A stretch of DNA of 64,000 nt from Fimbriimonas planktonicus. Lineage in GTDB: Bacteria; Armatimonadota; Fimbriimonadia; Fimbriimonadales; Fimbriimonadaceae. The stretch covers positions 2,108,001-2,172,000 of the forward strand of contig OZ248539.1 in assembly GCA_965234685.1 (NCBI GenBank). The letters are read 5' to 3'. Below, in pieces: positions 42,512-51,159 of the stretch (positions are counted from its first letter, which is position 1; each line of letters begins with the position of its first letter). The notes under the pieces are model-generated. The model was not told where the DNA came from and ran no database searches. It saw nothing but the letters and a program-made list of their open reading frames with translations. The position numbers were made by a program, and so were the translations under genes.

Positions 42512-43822
42512 ATGAAATTTAACCGTTCGAATGTTTCCGTTTTCGCGCTCTCCGCCGTCGTGCTGGCGGTCGGCTGCGTATCTGTCGCTCGGGACCGTGG
42601 GCAAGATGCTCCGGTTCTCTCGGCAACGCCAAGCGTGCCGAGCGCCACCTATAAAGTTGGCGAAAAAGCGACTTGGACCATCAAATCGCCGACCCTTAGC
42701 TCGGTCAAGTACACGGCGAAACGGGACAACGCGGGCGTGGTGGCATCTGGCACTTTGCAGTTTCAGAACGGAGAGGCCAAGCTGGAAGTTCTCGGCGATC
42801 AGCCCTCTTTCCTTTATGTCGAACTAGCGGCAGAAGGGGCTAAGCCACTGGCTCTAGCCGCGGCAATTTCGCCAGCAAAGATCGAGGCCTTTGCTCGTCC
42901 CGCAGACTTTCGAAAGTTTTGGGATCGACGCATTGCCGATGCCAGAAAAGTCTCCTTGAATCCCGTCATCACGCCGAAACCAACCAATCGAGAAAGCATT
43001 GAGTACGGCACGTACCAGCTCGATTTCATCAAGGGTGAGCATATCTACGGACAGATGGCTAAGCCAAAGGCGAAGGGTAAGTACCCCGCCATCATTCAGT
43101 TTCAGTGGGCAGGGGGGCCGTACCCGCTGGATCCAAACTGGATCACTTGGCGCGCGGAACAGGGATATCTGATCTTCAATTCACAGGCGCACAATGTTCT
43201 GCCGACCGAACCCAAATCGTACTATGACGCCCTACCGGCGGCAATCAAGGGTTACAGCGGAATCGGTACCGACGATCTGGAAAACAATTACTTCGTTGAG
43301 ATGTATCTTCGCGCGGTTCGGAGCGTTGACTTTGTTACCCAGCACCCGGACTGGGACGGCAAGACGCTCATCGTGATCGGAACGAGTATGGGCGGACAGC
43401 AGACGCTCGCCGTTTCTGGCTTGCACCCGGCGATCACCCACAGCATCGCCAACGTTCCGGCCGGTAGCGACTTGCGCGCGATCAACTTTAACCGGAGTGC
43501 TTCTTATCCGTTTTTGCCGGTGACAAATTCAAAGGCTGCGGCGGTTGCGCCGTATGTCGATATCAACAACTTCGCTCAGGACATCAAGTCGAAAGTGCTC
43601 ATCGGCTTTGGCTGGGTGGACACCGTTTGTGCTCCAACCGGAATCCAGGCAACGTTCAATGCGATTCCTGGCATGCCTGCTACGGGCAAAAAGGAATTGG
43701 TGCCAATGATCGACTCGCCGCACAATCACCAGGCAACAGCGGCCCAACAGAAGCCGTTCGTGGATCGCGAAGCGGCCTGGCTGGACGCCATTCGCAAGGG
43801 AGAGCCGATTTCGGCACGATAA
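42512..43822 (+). CDS. CE7 acetylxylan esterase (AXE1-type), probable lipoprotein
   Basis: This 436-residue protein carries an export signal with a near-lipobox at VLAVGC (C22). An Ig-like N-terminal part (~35-115) precedes the alpha/beta-hydrolase domain. The nucleophile is S292 in VIGTSMGGQQTLA, the acid D369 in FGWVDTVCAPTG and the base H405 in DSPHNHQAT. This is the catalytic triad layout of family CE7, which removes acetyl groups from xylan and xylo-oligosaccharides. It lies between a GH8 exo-oligoxylanase and a GH-D-like protein, and its stop is 4 bases before the latter's ATG. Confidence 0.9.
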   Translation: MKFNRSNVSVFALSAVVLAVGCVSVARDRGQDAPVLSATPSVPSATYKVGEKATWTIKSPTLSSVKYTAKRDNAGVVASGTLQFQNGEAKLEVLGDQPSFLYVELAAEGAKPLALAAAISPAKIEAFARPADFRKFWDRRIADARKVSLNPVITPKPTNRESIEYGTYQLDFIKGEHIYGQMAKPKAKGKYPAIIQFQWAGGPYPLDPNWITWRAEQGYLIFNSQAHNVLPTEPKSYYDALPAAIKGYSGIGTDDLENNYFVEMYLRAVRSVDFVTQHPDWDGKTLIVIGTSMGGQQTLAVSGLHPAITHSIANVPAGSDLRAINFNRSASYPFLPVTNSKAAAVAPYVDINNFAQDIKSKVLIGFGWVDTVCAPTGIQATFNAIPGMPATGKKELVPMIDSPHNHQATAAQQKPFVDREAAWLDAIRKGEPISAR

Positions 43823-43826
43823 TCCA

Positions 43827-45911
43827 ATGCTACTACCCACGGTCACAAACTTCGAACCGCTTCCGGCCATTGATTGGTTGCTGGGAGCAAGCTATCCGGC
43901 AAAAATCGTTCGCACTGATACAGAAGTCGTCCTGACGAACGGCTTGGTGGAACGTCGCCTCCGGATTGCGCCTTTCGTTTCGTCCACAAGCTTTCGGCGC
44001 ATCGACACTTCCCAAGAGTTCTTGAGATCGGTTGAGCCCGAAGGCAAGCTTATCGTCGATGGGAAGGAAATTCTGATTGGCGGCTCAACGTCGCCACCCA
44101 ATCGGGCCTATCTCCTGGAGGAGTGGATCGCTCAGTTGGAGCCGGCGAGCAACGCAATGGCACTTTCGAGTATCGAATTCTGTTCGGTGGACAAGCCAAT
44201 TCCTTACAAGTCAATGTCTGGCCAAAGCTGGCCACCAAAGGGCAAAGGGGTTCTGCTCACCTTTAAGTCGACCAGCTTGGAGGCAAAGGTTCGCCTCGAA
44301 ATTTACGATAACTTGCCGGTGATCGGCAAGCAAATCAGCCTCAAGAACATCGGCGAAACGTCCGTTCGGGTCGACAAGTTTTCCTCCGAGCGGCTCAGCG
44401 TGGTTGAGGGCGAGAGCTCGGTAGACATGATCAATCGCTGGCGACTGCCGAACGTGACGGTTGCGACCAGCATGGCGTTTGGCGGGATGACGGTCGAGGG
44501 GGCCAACAAGGCCGTCCACTGGGAAGTGGATCCTGGCTTTGAGACCCAGGTGAATTACGAACGGCTAACGCCCTGCGTGCTCGACGTGCATCCTCCGATC
44601 GGTCCGGGAGTCGATCTTGCTCCCGGAAAGACGCTGAACTCGCTCCGGTCCTATGTGATGCTGCACGACACGGAAGAGCGCGACCGGCGCAGCCGAAGCG
44701 TTCGCACGATGTTCCGAAAACTCGCGCCCTGGGTCGAGGACAATCCACTCATCCTGCATATCCGAACGGTCGAAGATAAAGCCGTTCGTGACGCGATCGA
44801 TCAAGCCGCCGAATGTGGATTTGAGCTGGTCATCCTGAGCTTCGGAAGCGGCCTCGACATGGAAGATGTCTCGCCAGCAACCATCGCTAAGTATCGGGCT
44901 TTGAACGATTACGCCGAGTCCAAAGGACTCCGGCTCGGCGGCTACTCCTTGTTGGCCAGTCGGCGGATCGATGACGAGAATGACGTGATCAACCCCAAAA
45001 CTGGCAAAACGGGCGGTGCAATCTTCGGAAACTCGCCCTGCCTCTGCAGCAAATGGGGCGTTGGCTACTTCGAACGTGTTCAGAAGTTTCTTGAAGGGAC
45101 CGGGTTCCGGGTGCTGGAGCACGATGGCTCTTATCCTGGTGACCCATGTGCGTCAACCTCGCATCCGGGCCATCGCGATCTTGCCGATTCGCAGTGGAAG
45201 CAGTACGCCAAGATCGAAGAGTTCTACGCGTGGTGCCGCGAGCGGGACATCTACTTGAACGTGCCCGACTACTACTTCCTCGCGGGTTCCAACAAAACCG
45301 GCATGGGCTACCGGGAGACCAACTGGTCCCTTCCCCGCAATCAGCAGCACCTTCATTCCCGGCAGAACCTCTTCGATGGAACGTTTGACAAAGCGCCTTC
45401 GATGGGCTGGATGTTCGTGCCTTTGGTCGAGTACCAAGGCGGCGGAGCGGCCGCAACCATCGAGCCGCTAAAGGAGCATCTCAGCGATTACGAACTGCAC
45501 TTTGCGAACACGCTCGGCTACGGCGCGCAAGCATGCTGGCGAGGTCTTCGGCTGTATGACGCACCCGAGACCAAGGCGATGGTCCAGCGCATGGTCACTT
45601 GGTTTAAGCGGTACCGACAGATTCTCGAGTCCGACGTGGTTCACCTTCGCCGTCCCGATGGGCGGCAGCTGGACTACGTTCTCCATGCGAATCCGAATCT
45701 GAAGGAGAAAGCGATGCTCGTTGTTTACAACCCAACGTCCGCCGCCCGAACCGAAACCATAACGGTGCCCCTTTACTATGCCGGCAGTCCAAGTTCAGTC
45801 CGAATTCGCGAGAAGGAAGCAAAGCCGAAAACCTTGAACACTAAGAACGGCTCCGCAACCTTCTCGACCACGGTCCCAGCCCAAGGCTGGACGTACTTTG
45901 TGCTCGAATGA
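43827..45911 (+). CDS. Putative GH-D-clan (alpha-galactosidase-like) protein, unassigned family
   Basis: This 694-residue protein has no signal peptide. It has an N-terminal beta-supersandwich (about 1-300, with VLTNGLVERRLRIAP and RLEIYDNLPVIGKQISLKN), a barrel-like middle (310-600) and a C-terminal beta-domain (HANPNLKEKAMLVVYNPTS). This domain order and the segment RVLEHDGSYPGDPCAS (aspartate ~433) recall GH36/GH27-type alpha-galactosidases, in which an aspartate at this place is the nucleophile. The usual KWD motif is not present. The position after CE7 suggests it removes an alpha-linked side group such as galactose or 4-O-methylglucuronic acid in the cytoplasm. That substrate is a guess. 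Confidence 0.6.
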   Translation: MLLPTVTNFEPLPAIDWLLGASYPAKIVRTDTEVVLTNGLVERRLRIAPFVSSTSFRRIDTSQEFLRSVEPEGKLIVDGKEILIGGSTSPPNRAYLLEEWIAQLEPASNAMALSSIEFCSVDKPIPYKSMSGQSWPPKGKGVLLTFKSTSLEAKVRLEIYDNLPVIGKQISLKNIGETSVRVDKFSSERLSVVEGESSVDMINRWRLPNVTVATSMAFGGMTVEGANKAVHWEVDPGFETQVNYERLTPCVLDVHPPIGPGVDLAPGKTLNSLRSYVMLHDTEERDRRSRSVRTMFRKLAPWVEDNPLILHIRTVEDKAVRDAIDQAAECGFELVILSFGSGLDMEDVSPATIAKYRALNDYAESKGLRLGGYSLLASRRIDDENDVINPKTGKTGGAIFGNSPCLCSKWGVGYFERVQKFLEGTGFRVLEHDGSYPGDPCASTSHPGHRDLADSQWKQYAKIEEFYAWCRERDIYLNVPDYYFLAGSNKTGMGYRETNWSLPRNQQHLHSRQNLFDGTFDKAPSMGWMFVPLVEYQGGGAAATIEPLKEHLSDYELHFANTLGYGAQACWRGLRLYDAPETKAMVQRMVTWFKRYRQILESDVVHLRRPDGRQLDYVLHANPNLKEKAMLVVYNPTSAARTETITVPLYYAGSPSSVRIREKEAKPKTLNTKNGSATFSTTVPAQGWTYFVLE

Positions 45912-45918
45912 AGCAAAG

Positions 45919-48468
45919 TTAAAGACGAGGGTCAACCGGTTCGCTCTCGAGCGCCAGGACGCCGAAGGCGCATTGGTGAACTTTACGTAACGGTTGACCC
46001 GCGACGAATCGACGCAGGCCCTCTAGTCCGAGGTTAAACTCACGGAGGGCGAGCGATCGCTTCTTGGAGAGTCCTCGCTTCCGAAGTCGCTCTAAATTCT
46101 CGGGAAGCAAATACTCGGGACCGTAGATGATGCGCAGGTACTCCCGACCTCGACATTTGAGGGCTGGCTGAATCATGCCGTTCTTCCCTTTGTGGATAAA
46201 GTCCAACGGTTTGATCACCATTCCTTCGCCACCGGCATTCGTGTGGGTTATCCACCAGTCAATCAGGCTTTCACATTCTTCGGCGTTCGAAAGGTCAACC
46301 TTTCGCCATGGCGTGGCTCGAAGCACCTCCGTGTCTTCCGCGCAGAACGCCCCGATGGTCTGCATGTGCCACTCGTGATTCTTGTCGAAGTGCACGGCAC
46401 ATTCGGTGGCCAGGATATGGAAAGGCGCAAGTTTGTAATCCTCCAACTTTTCGACGGGCCAGCAGTATCTCGAATAGGCTTCGCCAAACCGTTGCGCGGC
46501 ATCGAGCTGGAAGTCCGTTTTTGCCTGCAGTTCTGACAAATCCACTTCAGGCAGGCGTACGGCGGCGGCAGCAATCCAGGCACGCCGAGCCGATAGACTG
46601 GCAGTGGCTCCGTCCCGAACGGGCGCGTATTGGGACTGGATGAGCTGCTGCGCCTTTGCATTCCACGGCATCAGCTCCGTGTCAAGGACCGCCCAATCGG
46701 TTTGGAGGTCAGACCAAAATCCTGCACGGTCCATCGCGCTCGACAACCGCGCGAGGAGAGCTTGCTCCAGTTCGACTTCCTCAAAGAATCGGCGACCAGA
46801 ACGCGACAAAACCACGCCCAAACCACCATCCACGCCAAATCTGCGCCGAATGGCTTCGGCGTCTTTTCCAACCACGACTACCGATCTCGATCCCATGTGC
46901 TTTTCTTCGGCCACCACGTGGGTCGCGCCTTGCTTTTGGAAGTAGCTCAGCACTTCAGCTGGGTGCTCTAGATAGTCAGGCAGATCGGAGGTCTCCGCCG
47001 GACTCATCGTTGGCGGCAGATAGACCAGCCATCGCGGATCGGCTCCGAACCGGCTCATGATCTCCATCGCGGCGGCGGCGTTCTCTTCGGGAATGATCAC
47101 CGTGCCGAAGCCGTCGCAGAGCACGTGCTGGCGGCCACGAACATCTACAATGTCGAGGAGCGAGTCGTGCGCTTGCTGAGCGGTTCCGAACTGCTCTGCC
47201 GAGTCCGGCGACAACACCGGTCGAACGGGTTCGCAGTACGTCTCTTTCGCGTCGACCGAAACAAACTCCATTTCTGGATATCGCAATGCCGTCAGCTTTC
47301 CGCCAAAAACACATCCCGTATCGATGCAAACCGTATTGTTCAGGAACTCGGGTTGCGGAACGGGGGTGTGCCCGTACACGACCATCGCGCTTCCTCGATA
47401 CTCTTCTGCCCACTTCACGCGCACGGGAAGACCGAACTCGTCGGTTTCGCCGGTGGTCTCGCCGTAGAGCGCAAAGTCTCGAACCGCTCCCGACCCGCGA
47501 CCCTGCATGTCCTCGCGCATACCGGCATGGGCGACCACCAACTTCCCGCCGTCCAGCACGTAGTGGCTGACCAATGAATCCAGGAACTCGCGAATCTCCC
47601 GGTGGACTTCCGGAGTTTCTTGGCTGAGCTGTTCTAAGGTCTGTTCGAGGCCATGACCGATGTTTACGTCGCGGCCCGAAAGCTTTTTGACGAGCTTGGA
47701 GTCGTGGTTCCCGGGCACGGCAATTGCCAGACCGGCTTCGACCATGCGCTTTACGAGAAGAACAACTTGGGGCGAGGCGGGACCGCGATCCACGAGGTCG
47801 CCGAGGAACACGGCTTTCCTACCTTCTGGAGCAGAAAGTTCCGAATCAGTAACCGTGTAGCCGAGCTGATGTAGCAACTCCAGAAGCTCATCGAGGCAGC
47901 CGTGGACGTCACCGATGATGTCAAAGGGGCCTTGATCACTTCGACGGTCGTTCCAAAGCGGGGTTCTCTCAATCGTGACGGAATCAATCTCCGCTACCGA
48001 ATCAAGGACAAAGATGTGCCGAAAACCTTCGCGCTTGAGCGAGCGAATAGATTGCAGTAGGTCCCGGTTCTGGTTCCGGATGACATGCCCTCCCATGTTC
48101 CGATCGGTGCGTTTCTCGTTTCTTTCTTGGCAAACCGCTTCTGGGACTTTAAAAACGATGGCAACGGGCAGCACGTGAAACTGCTTCGCAAGATCGACCA
48201 GCGGTTTCCGCGCAGACGACTGAACGTTCGTGGCATCGACAACGGTGAACTTCCCAAGCTTTAGGCGCTTGGCGATCATGTAGTGAACGAGTTCGAATGC
48301 CTCCTTCGTAACGGTGATGTCGTTCTCATTATCAGAAATCAACGCTCGACATTGATCGCTGGATACGGTTTCCGTGGGCAGGAACTGCTTGCGTGCAAAT
48401 GTCGACTTTCCGCTCCCTGACGTCCCGATCAGGACAACGAGGGACAGGTTCGGTATTTTCACGTTCAT
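45919..48468 (-). CDS. pnkp: Bacterial Pnkp: RNA 5'-kinase, 3'-phosphatase and adenylyltransferase
   Basis: I take the ATG at 48468, which overlaps the hen1 stop (ATGA), giving 849 residues. All three modules are visible. The kinase (1-170) has GTSGSGKST with K21 and S22, then D38 and R41 in SSDQCR. The metallophosphatase (~180-430) has DIIGDVHGC, VFLGDLVDRGP, VPGNHD, VVAHAGM and VVYGHTP. The ligase-like adenylyltransferase (~480-849) has the nucleotidyl lysine in AEEKHMGSRSVVVV. Pnkp repairs RNAs cut by ribotoxins, healing both ends and sealing them together with Hen1, which methylates the break. The length and residue spacing fit characterised bacterial Pnkp proteins. It converges on the GH-D-like gene with a 7-base gap. 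Confidence 0.95.
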   Translation of the reverse strand: MNVKIPNLSLVVLIGTSGSGKSTFARKQFLPTETVSSDQCRALISDNENDITVTKEAFELVHYMIAKRLKLGKFTVVDATNVQSSARKPLVDLAKQFHVLPVAIVFKVPEAVCQERNEKRTDRNMGGHVIRNQNRDLLQSIRSLKREGFRHIFVLDSVAEIDSVTIERTPLWNDRRSDQGPFDIIGDVHGCLDELLELLHQLGYTVTDSELSAPEGRKAVFLGDLVDRGPASPQVVLLVKRMVEAGLAIAVPGNHDSKLVKKLSGRDVNIGHGLEQTLEQLSQETPEVHREIREFLDSLVSHYVLDGGKLVVAHAGMREDMQGRGSGAVRDFALYGETTGETDEFGLPVRVKWAEEYRGSAMVVYGHTPVPQPEFLNNTVCIDTGCVFGGKLTALRYPEMEFVSVDAKETYCEPVRPVLSPDSAEQFGTAQQAHDSLLDIVDVRGRQHVLCDGFGTVIIPEENAAAAMEIMSRFGADPRWLVYLPPTMSPAETSDLPDYLEHPAEVLSYFQKQGATHVVAEEKHMGSRSVVVVGKDAEAIRRRFGVDGGLGVVLSRSGRRFFEEVELEQALLARLSSAMDRAGFWSDLQTDWAVLDTELMPWNAKAQQLIQSQYAPVRDGATASLSARRAWIAAAAVRLPEVDLSELQAKTDFQLDAAQRFGEAYSRYCWPVEKLEDYKLAPFHILATECAVHFDKNHEWHMQTIGAFCAEDTEVLRATPWRKVDLSNAEECESLIDWWITHTNAGGEGMVIKPLDFIHKGKNGMIQPALKCRGREYLRIIYGPEYLLPENLERLRKRGLSKKRSLALREFNLGLEGLRRFVAGQPLRKVHQCAFGVLALESEPVDPRL

Positions 48469-49808
48469 CGGGAGAACACCGCCATTTGGGTCGGGGCGCC
48501 AAGATCTTCGAACACGGGTCCTACTGGCTCCGTGCGGAATCGGTAACCCCAGCGCTGCCCGAGCTCTTCGCACCACGCGTTAAACTGCGCCCGCGTCCAC
48601 TCGAAACGATGGTCGGGATGCCTGAACTTTCCGGCTGCTAAGCCTGGGAACAAGACGTTGTACTCGGAGTTTGGCGTCGTCACTACCACGGTTTTCGGGG
48701 CCATTTCCCCGAACACCACCTTCCCGAGACTCTCCAGTCGGTAGGCATCCAAATGCTCGATAACCTCCACGAGGGCAGCCGCATCGTAGCCAGAAAGCGC
48801 CTGATCGCGGTAAGTGAGAGAACCGTGGACCAGCCGCACCTTCTCGTGAACTTTGTCCATGACTTCACCCAGACGAAGTCGTCGCTTTGCCGACTCCAGA
48901 ACCTGGACCGAGATGTCCACTCCAACGATTTCCGAGATTTGCGGACTTTTCATCAGGCGCTGAATGAGCTTTCCTTCCCCGCAGCCGAGGTCCAAGATTC
49001 TTGAGGCACCAGAGGCGAGGATTTCTGCAGCCACCGTGTCGAGCCGGGCATCGTGCAGGTTCGGGCGATCTTGCCGGACGATAAATTCTGGTTCCTCTTC
49101 CGTCGCCGGAAAACCATCGAGTTCAGCAAGTCGAGTCAGCGCCTCGCGGGTAAGCCGCCCTTGGTGCTTTAAGTACCGGCGCGTGATCTCCTCGCTCTTT
49201 GGATGCGCCGAGAGCCAGCCCGCGCCTCGCCGAAACAACTTGTCGATTTCCGTTTGGTCGACAAAGTAGTGCTTATCATCGTCGAGCACGGGCACGAGTA
49301 CGGTGAGGTGTAGCAATGCTTCGGCAATGCGAACTTCTCCTTTCAGATTCACCGCAAACAGGCCGGCGGAGCCAAGTGGCTCACAGGTCACGACATAACC
49401 CAGAGGCTCGAACAGGCTCCGTAGGAATCCTTCCCCGCCACGGCAACGAATGGCCGGAATTTGGAATTCAAGCGGAATCGGTATCGCAGCGAGCTCGGGC
49501 CGCTCCTTACTGCGTCCCGACATGGCGGTGGAAAAGAACTCGACCAAAGTGCTTGAGAGATACGACGAAGCCACGTATGGACGATCGTTAACGTACTGAT
49601 CCTGTCCGTTCGTGCCGCTTCCCCGCACCAAGCCGATCGGGTCGATCTCCACAATAACCGCCACCGCACAAGCTTCATCGCTGGCTTCCGTAAAGAGCAG
49701 GCGCGCCGTGCCGAACGGCATCTCCGCAACATGCATCCGCCCCGGATGCTTGTGCAACAGAAAGCCCAAGTCAGTTGCCGGTCGATAATCGGTGCGGATG
49801 AGGAGCAT
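48465..49808 (-). CDS. hen1: Hen1: 3'-terminal RNA ribose 2'-O-methyltransferase
   Basis: This 447-residue protein starts LLIRTDYRPATDLGFLLHKHPGR, the usual N-terminus of bacterial Hen1, whose N-terminal part (~1-250) activates Pnkp ligase. The methyltransferase part has the SAM loop RILDLGCGEGKL (~271-281), GVDISVQVLE and the metal motif ALVEVIEHLD (E348, E351, H352). A further histidine lies in FRHPDHRFEWTR. Hen1 puts a 2'-O-methyl group on the 3' end of damaged RNA so that the same toxin cannot cut it again. It is the first gene of the hen1-pnkp pair. Its ATG is 2 bases after a perfect hairpin. Confidence 0.95.
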   Translation of the reverse strand: MLLIRTDYRPATDLGFLLHKHPGRMHVAEMPFGTARLLFTEASDEACAVAVIVEIDPIGLVRGSGTNGQDQYVNDRPYVASSYLSSTLVEFFSTAMSGRSKERPELAAIPIPLEFQIPAIRCRGGEGFLRSLFEPLGYVVTCEPLGSAGLFAVNLKGEVRIAEALLHLTVLVPVLDDDKHYFVDQTEIDKLFRRGAGWLSAHPKSEEITRRYLKHQGRLTREALTRLAELDGFPATEEEPEFIVRQDRPNLHDARLDTVAAEILASGASRILDLGCGEGKLIQRLMKSPQISEIVGVDISVQVLESAKRRLRLGEVMDKVHEKVRLVHGSLTYRDQALSGYDAAALVEVIEHLDAYRLESLGKVVFGEMAPKTVVVTTPNSEYNVLFPGLAAGKFRHPDHRFEWTRAQFNAWCEELGQRWGYRFRTEPVGPVFEDLGAPTQMAVFSR

Positions 49809-49810
49809 GA

Positions 49811-49839
49811 ATCGAATTGAGAATACCGCTCAATTCGAT
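49811..49839 (-). promoter_or_regulatory. 11-bp perfect hairpin abutting the hen1 start codon
   Basis: ATCGAATTGAG and CTCAATTCGAT form a perfect 11-bp stem with a 7-base loop in the 51-base gap between the CE15 stop and hen1. Its base is 2 bases from the hen1 ATG. The Shine-Dalgarno-like AGGAG lies before the stem, so folding would block or shape initiation. It could also serve as an operator or as the 3' end of the CE15 transcript. It has no T-run. Confidence 0.6.
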
Positions 49840-49859
49840 CCATCTCCTAATGACTAAGT

Positions 49860-51158
49860 TCAGCGTTTGTGATCGAAGTACCGCTTTGCGAAGGCGATGA
49901 AGTTCGCCCAGTTGGGGCCGTTGGTGTGGCCGCCGGTGTGTTGGCTGAAGGCGAGATCGCCTTGTTGAGCAGGGGTGCCTTCTGGCGGCATTTCGGTGGC
50001 TGAGAGCCCTTTCTTTCCGAGCAGTTCCCACGCCGGTGAGGCCAGTTGCGTAGCCATGAATGTGCCACGGCTGTCGATCCAGGTGCCTTCTACGCGCGGG
50101 CTGCCGATTCCGACAAAGGTCGGTCTCGGAGCGCTCATGGCGAGAAGTTGGTGGCCGTCTACCGGCATATCCCCGGGAGTTAGTGGCCCGGCGTATTTCA
50201 CGTAGTTCCCGGCCATCCAGTGGTACTCGCCGCTCGAAGCAACGTTCTCTACTTGCTCGCCCGAGTTGCGGCGCCAGATTTTTACTCCTCCTTGACCGGA
50301 CGATCCGATAAAGCCGATGGCGAAACGCGGCTCATAAGCCATCGTGACCGCGGCGGCTTTGCCATATCGCGAAAGGCCCTCAATCACAACGCGTTTGGCG
50401 TCTGTCTGCGGATCTCGCTCCAAGTAGTCGAGTGCTCTCGAAGCGCCCCAGCCCCATGCCTTGAGCGCCCCCCAATCCTCTGGCTTCCTCGGCTCGCCTT
50501 CGTTGACAAGGCCAATGATCCCCGTGCGAAGGCCGGCGCCGTTGTCCGCTTGATACGAGCCGGGCTCAAGAATCGCGAAGCCCCAGCCTTCCTTGATGAC
50601 CATCGACTGCCACTCGGGGACGGGCGGAGTCGGCGCGCCGGGACGTTGGGGGAAGGAGAAGCCGAACTCCATGATCACCGGCACCTTCTTGGCTTGCCGC
50701 GGCGTGACCAGGGTCATGCGGATATTAACTTCGATGGCAGGATACGCCCGGTTATCGACTTTCCCGACCAGCTTCTTGGTCTTGGTCTCGAATCCACCGA
50801 CCGTCGTATCCGCTTCCGATTCCACCGTCCATTCAACTTTTGGCAGGTTCTTCGGGGTTCGACCATAGATTTCTCGATCCAGAAGCTCGGCAATCTCCGC
50901 CCGTCGGCGCGACCAATCTCGGGCCGACTTCACTGGCTTGCCGTTGGCGAAAGTGAGGAGCGGCGGGATGTTTGGGTACGGATTGGCCTTGCTCTCGTCC
51001 GTATTCGCCGCGTTGGGGGCATTCGGATTCATGCCGTCCGCACCGCCACGAAGCAAAGTGATGTTGAGCGTCTTGAGAAGCAAGGCGTGGTCTGCTTCCG
51101 TGGCGGCACGCGCGTTTTGACCCTGAGCCATAGCGATAAACAGGATTGGCGTTAGCAT
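49860..51158 (-). CDS. CE15 glucuronoyl (4-O-methyl-glucuronate) esterase
   Basis: I take the ATG at 51158, one base after the GH30 stop with GGGAG upstream (432 residues). It has a short export signal (to about residue 18). The alpha/beta-hydrolase domain has the CE15 nucleophile S263 in IEGLSRYGKAAA, followed by GFIGSSGQGGVKIWRRN and a histidine in FSQHTGGHTNGPNW (H407 or H411). CE15 enzymes cut the ester between lignin alcohols and 4-O-methylglucuronic acid on xylan. Co-transcription with a GH30 xylanase, an enzyme family that often needs exactly this side group, supports the role. Confidence 0.88.
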   Translation of the reverse strand: MLTPILFIAMAQGQNARAATEADHALLLKTLNITLLRGGADGMNPNAPNAANTDESKANPYPNIPPLLTFANGKPVKSARDWSRRRAEIAELLDREIYGRTPKNLPKVEWTVESEADTTVGGFETKTKKLVGKVDNRAYPAIEVNIRMTLVTPRQAKKVPVIMEFGFSFPQRPGAPTPPVPEWQSMVIKEGWGFAILEPGSYQADNGAGLRTGIIGLVNEGEPRKPEDWGALKAWGWGASRALDYLERDPQTDAKRVVIEGLSRYGKAAAVTMAYEPRFAIGFIGSSGQGGVKIWRRNSGEQVENVASSGEYHWMAGNYVKYAGPLTPGDMPVDGHQLLAMSAPRPTFVGIGSPRVEGTWIDSRGTFMATQLASPAWELLGKKGLSATEMPPEGTPAQQGDLAFSQHTGGHTNGPNWANFIAFAKRYFDHKR

Positions 51159-51159
51159 C

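Noticed and set aside
48469..48576. N-terminal 36 residues before Pnkp M1
   Set aside because: They lie inside hen1 in another frame, while ATG 48468 in ATGA overlap gives the kinase N-terminus with K21 and D38 at the positions expected for the family.
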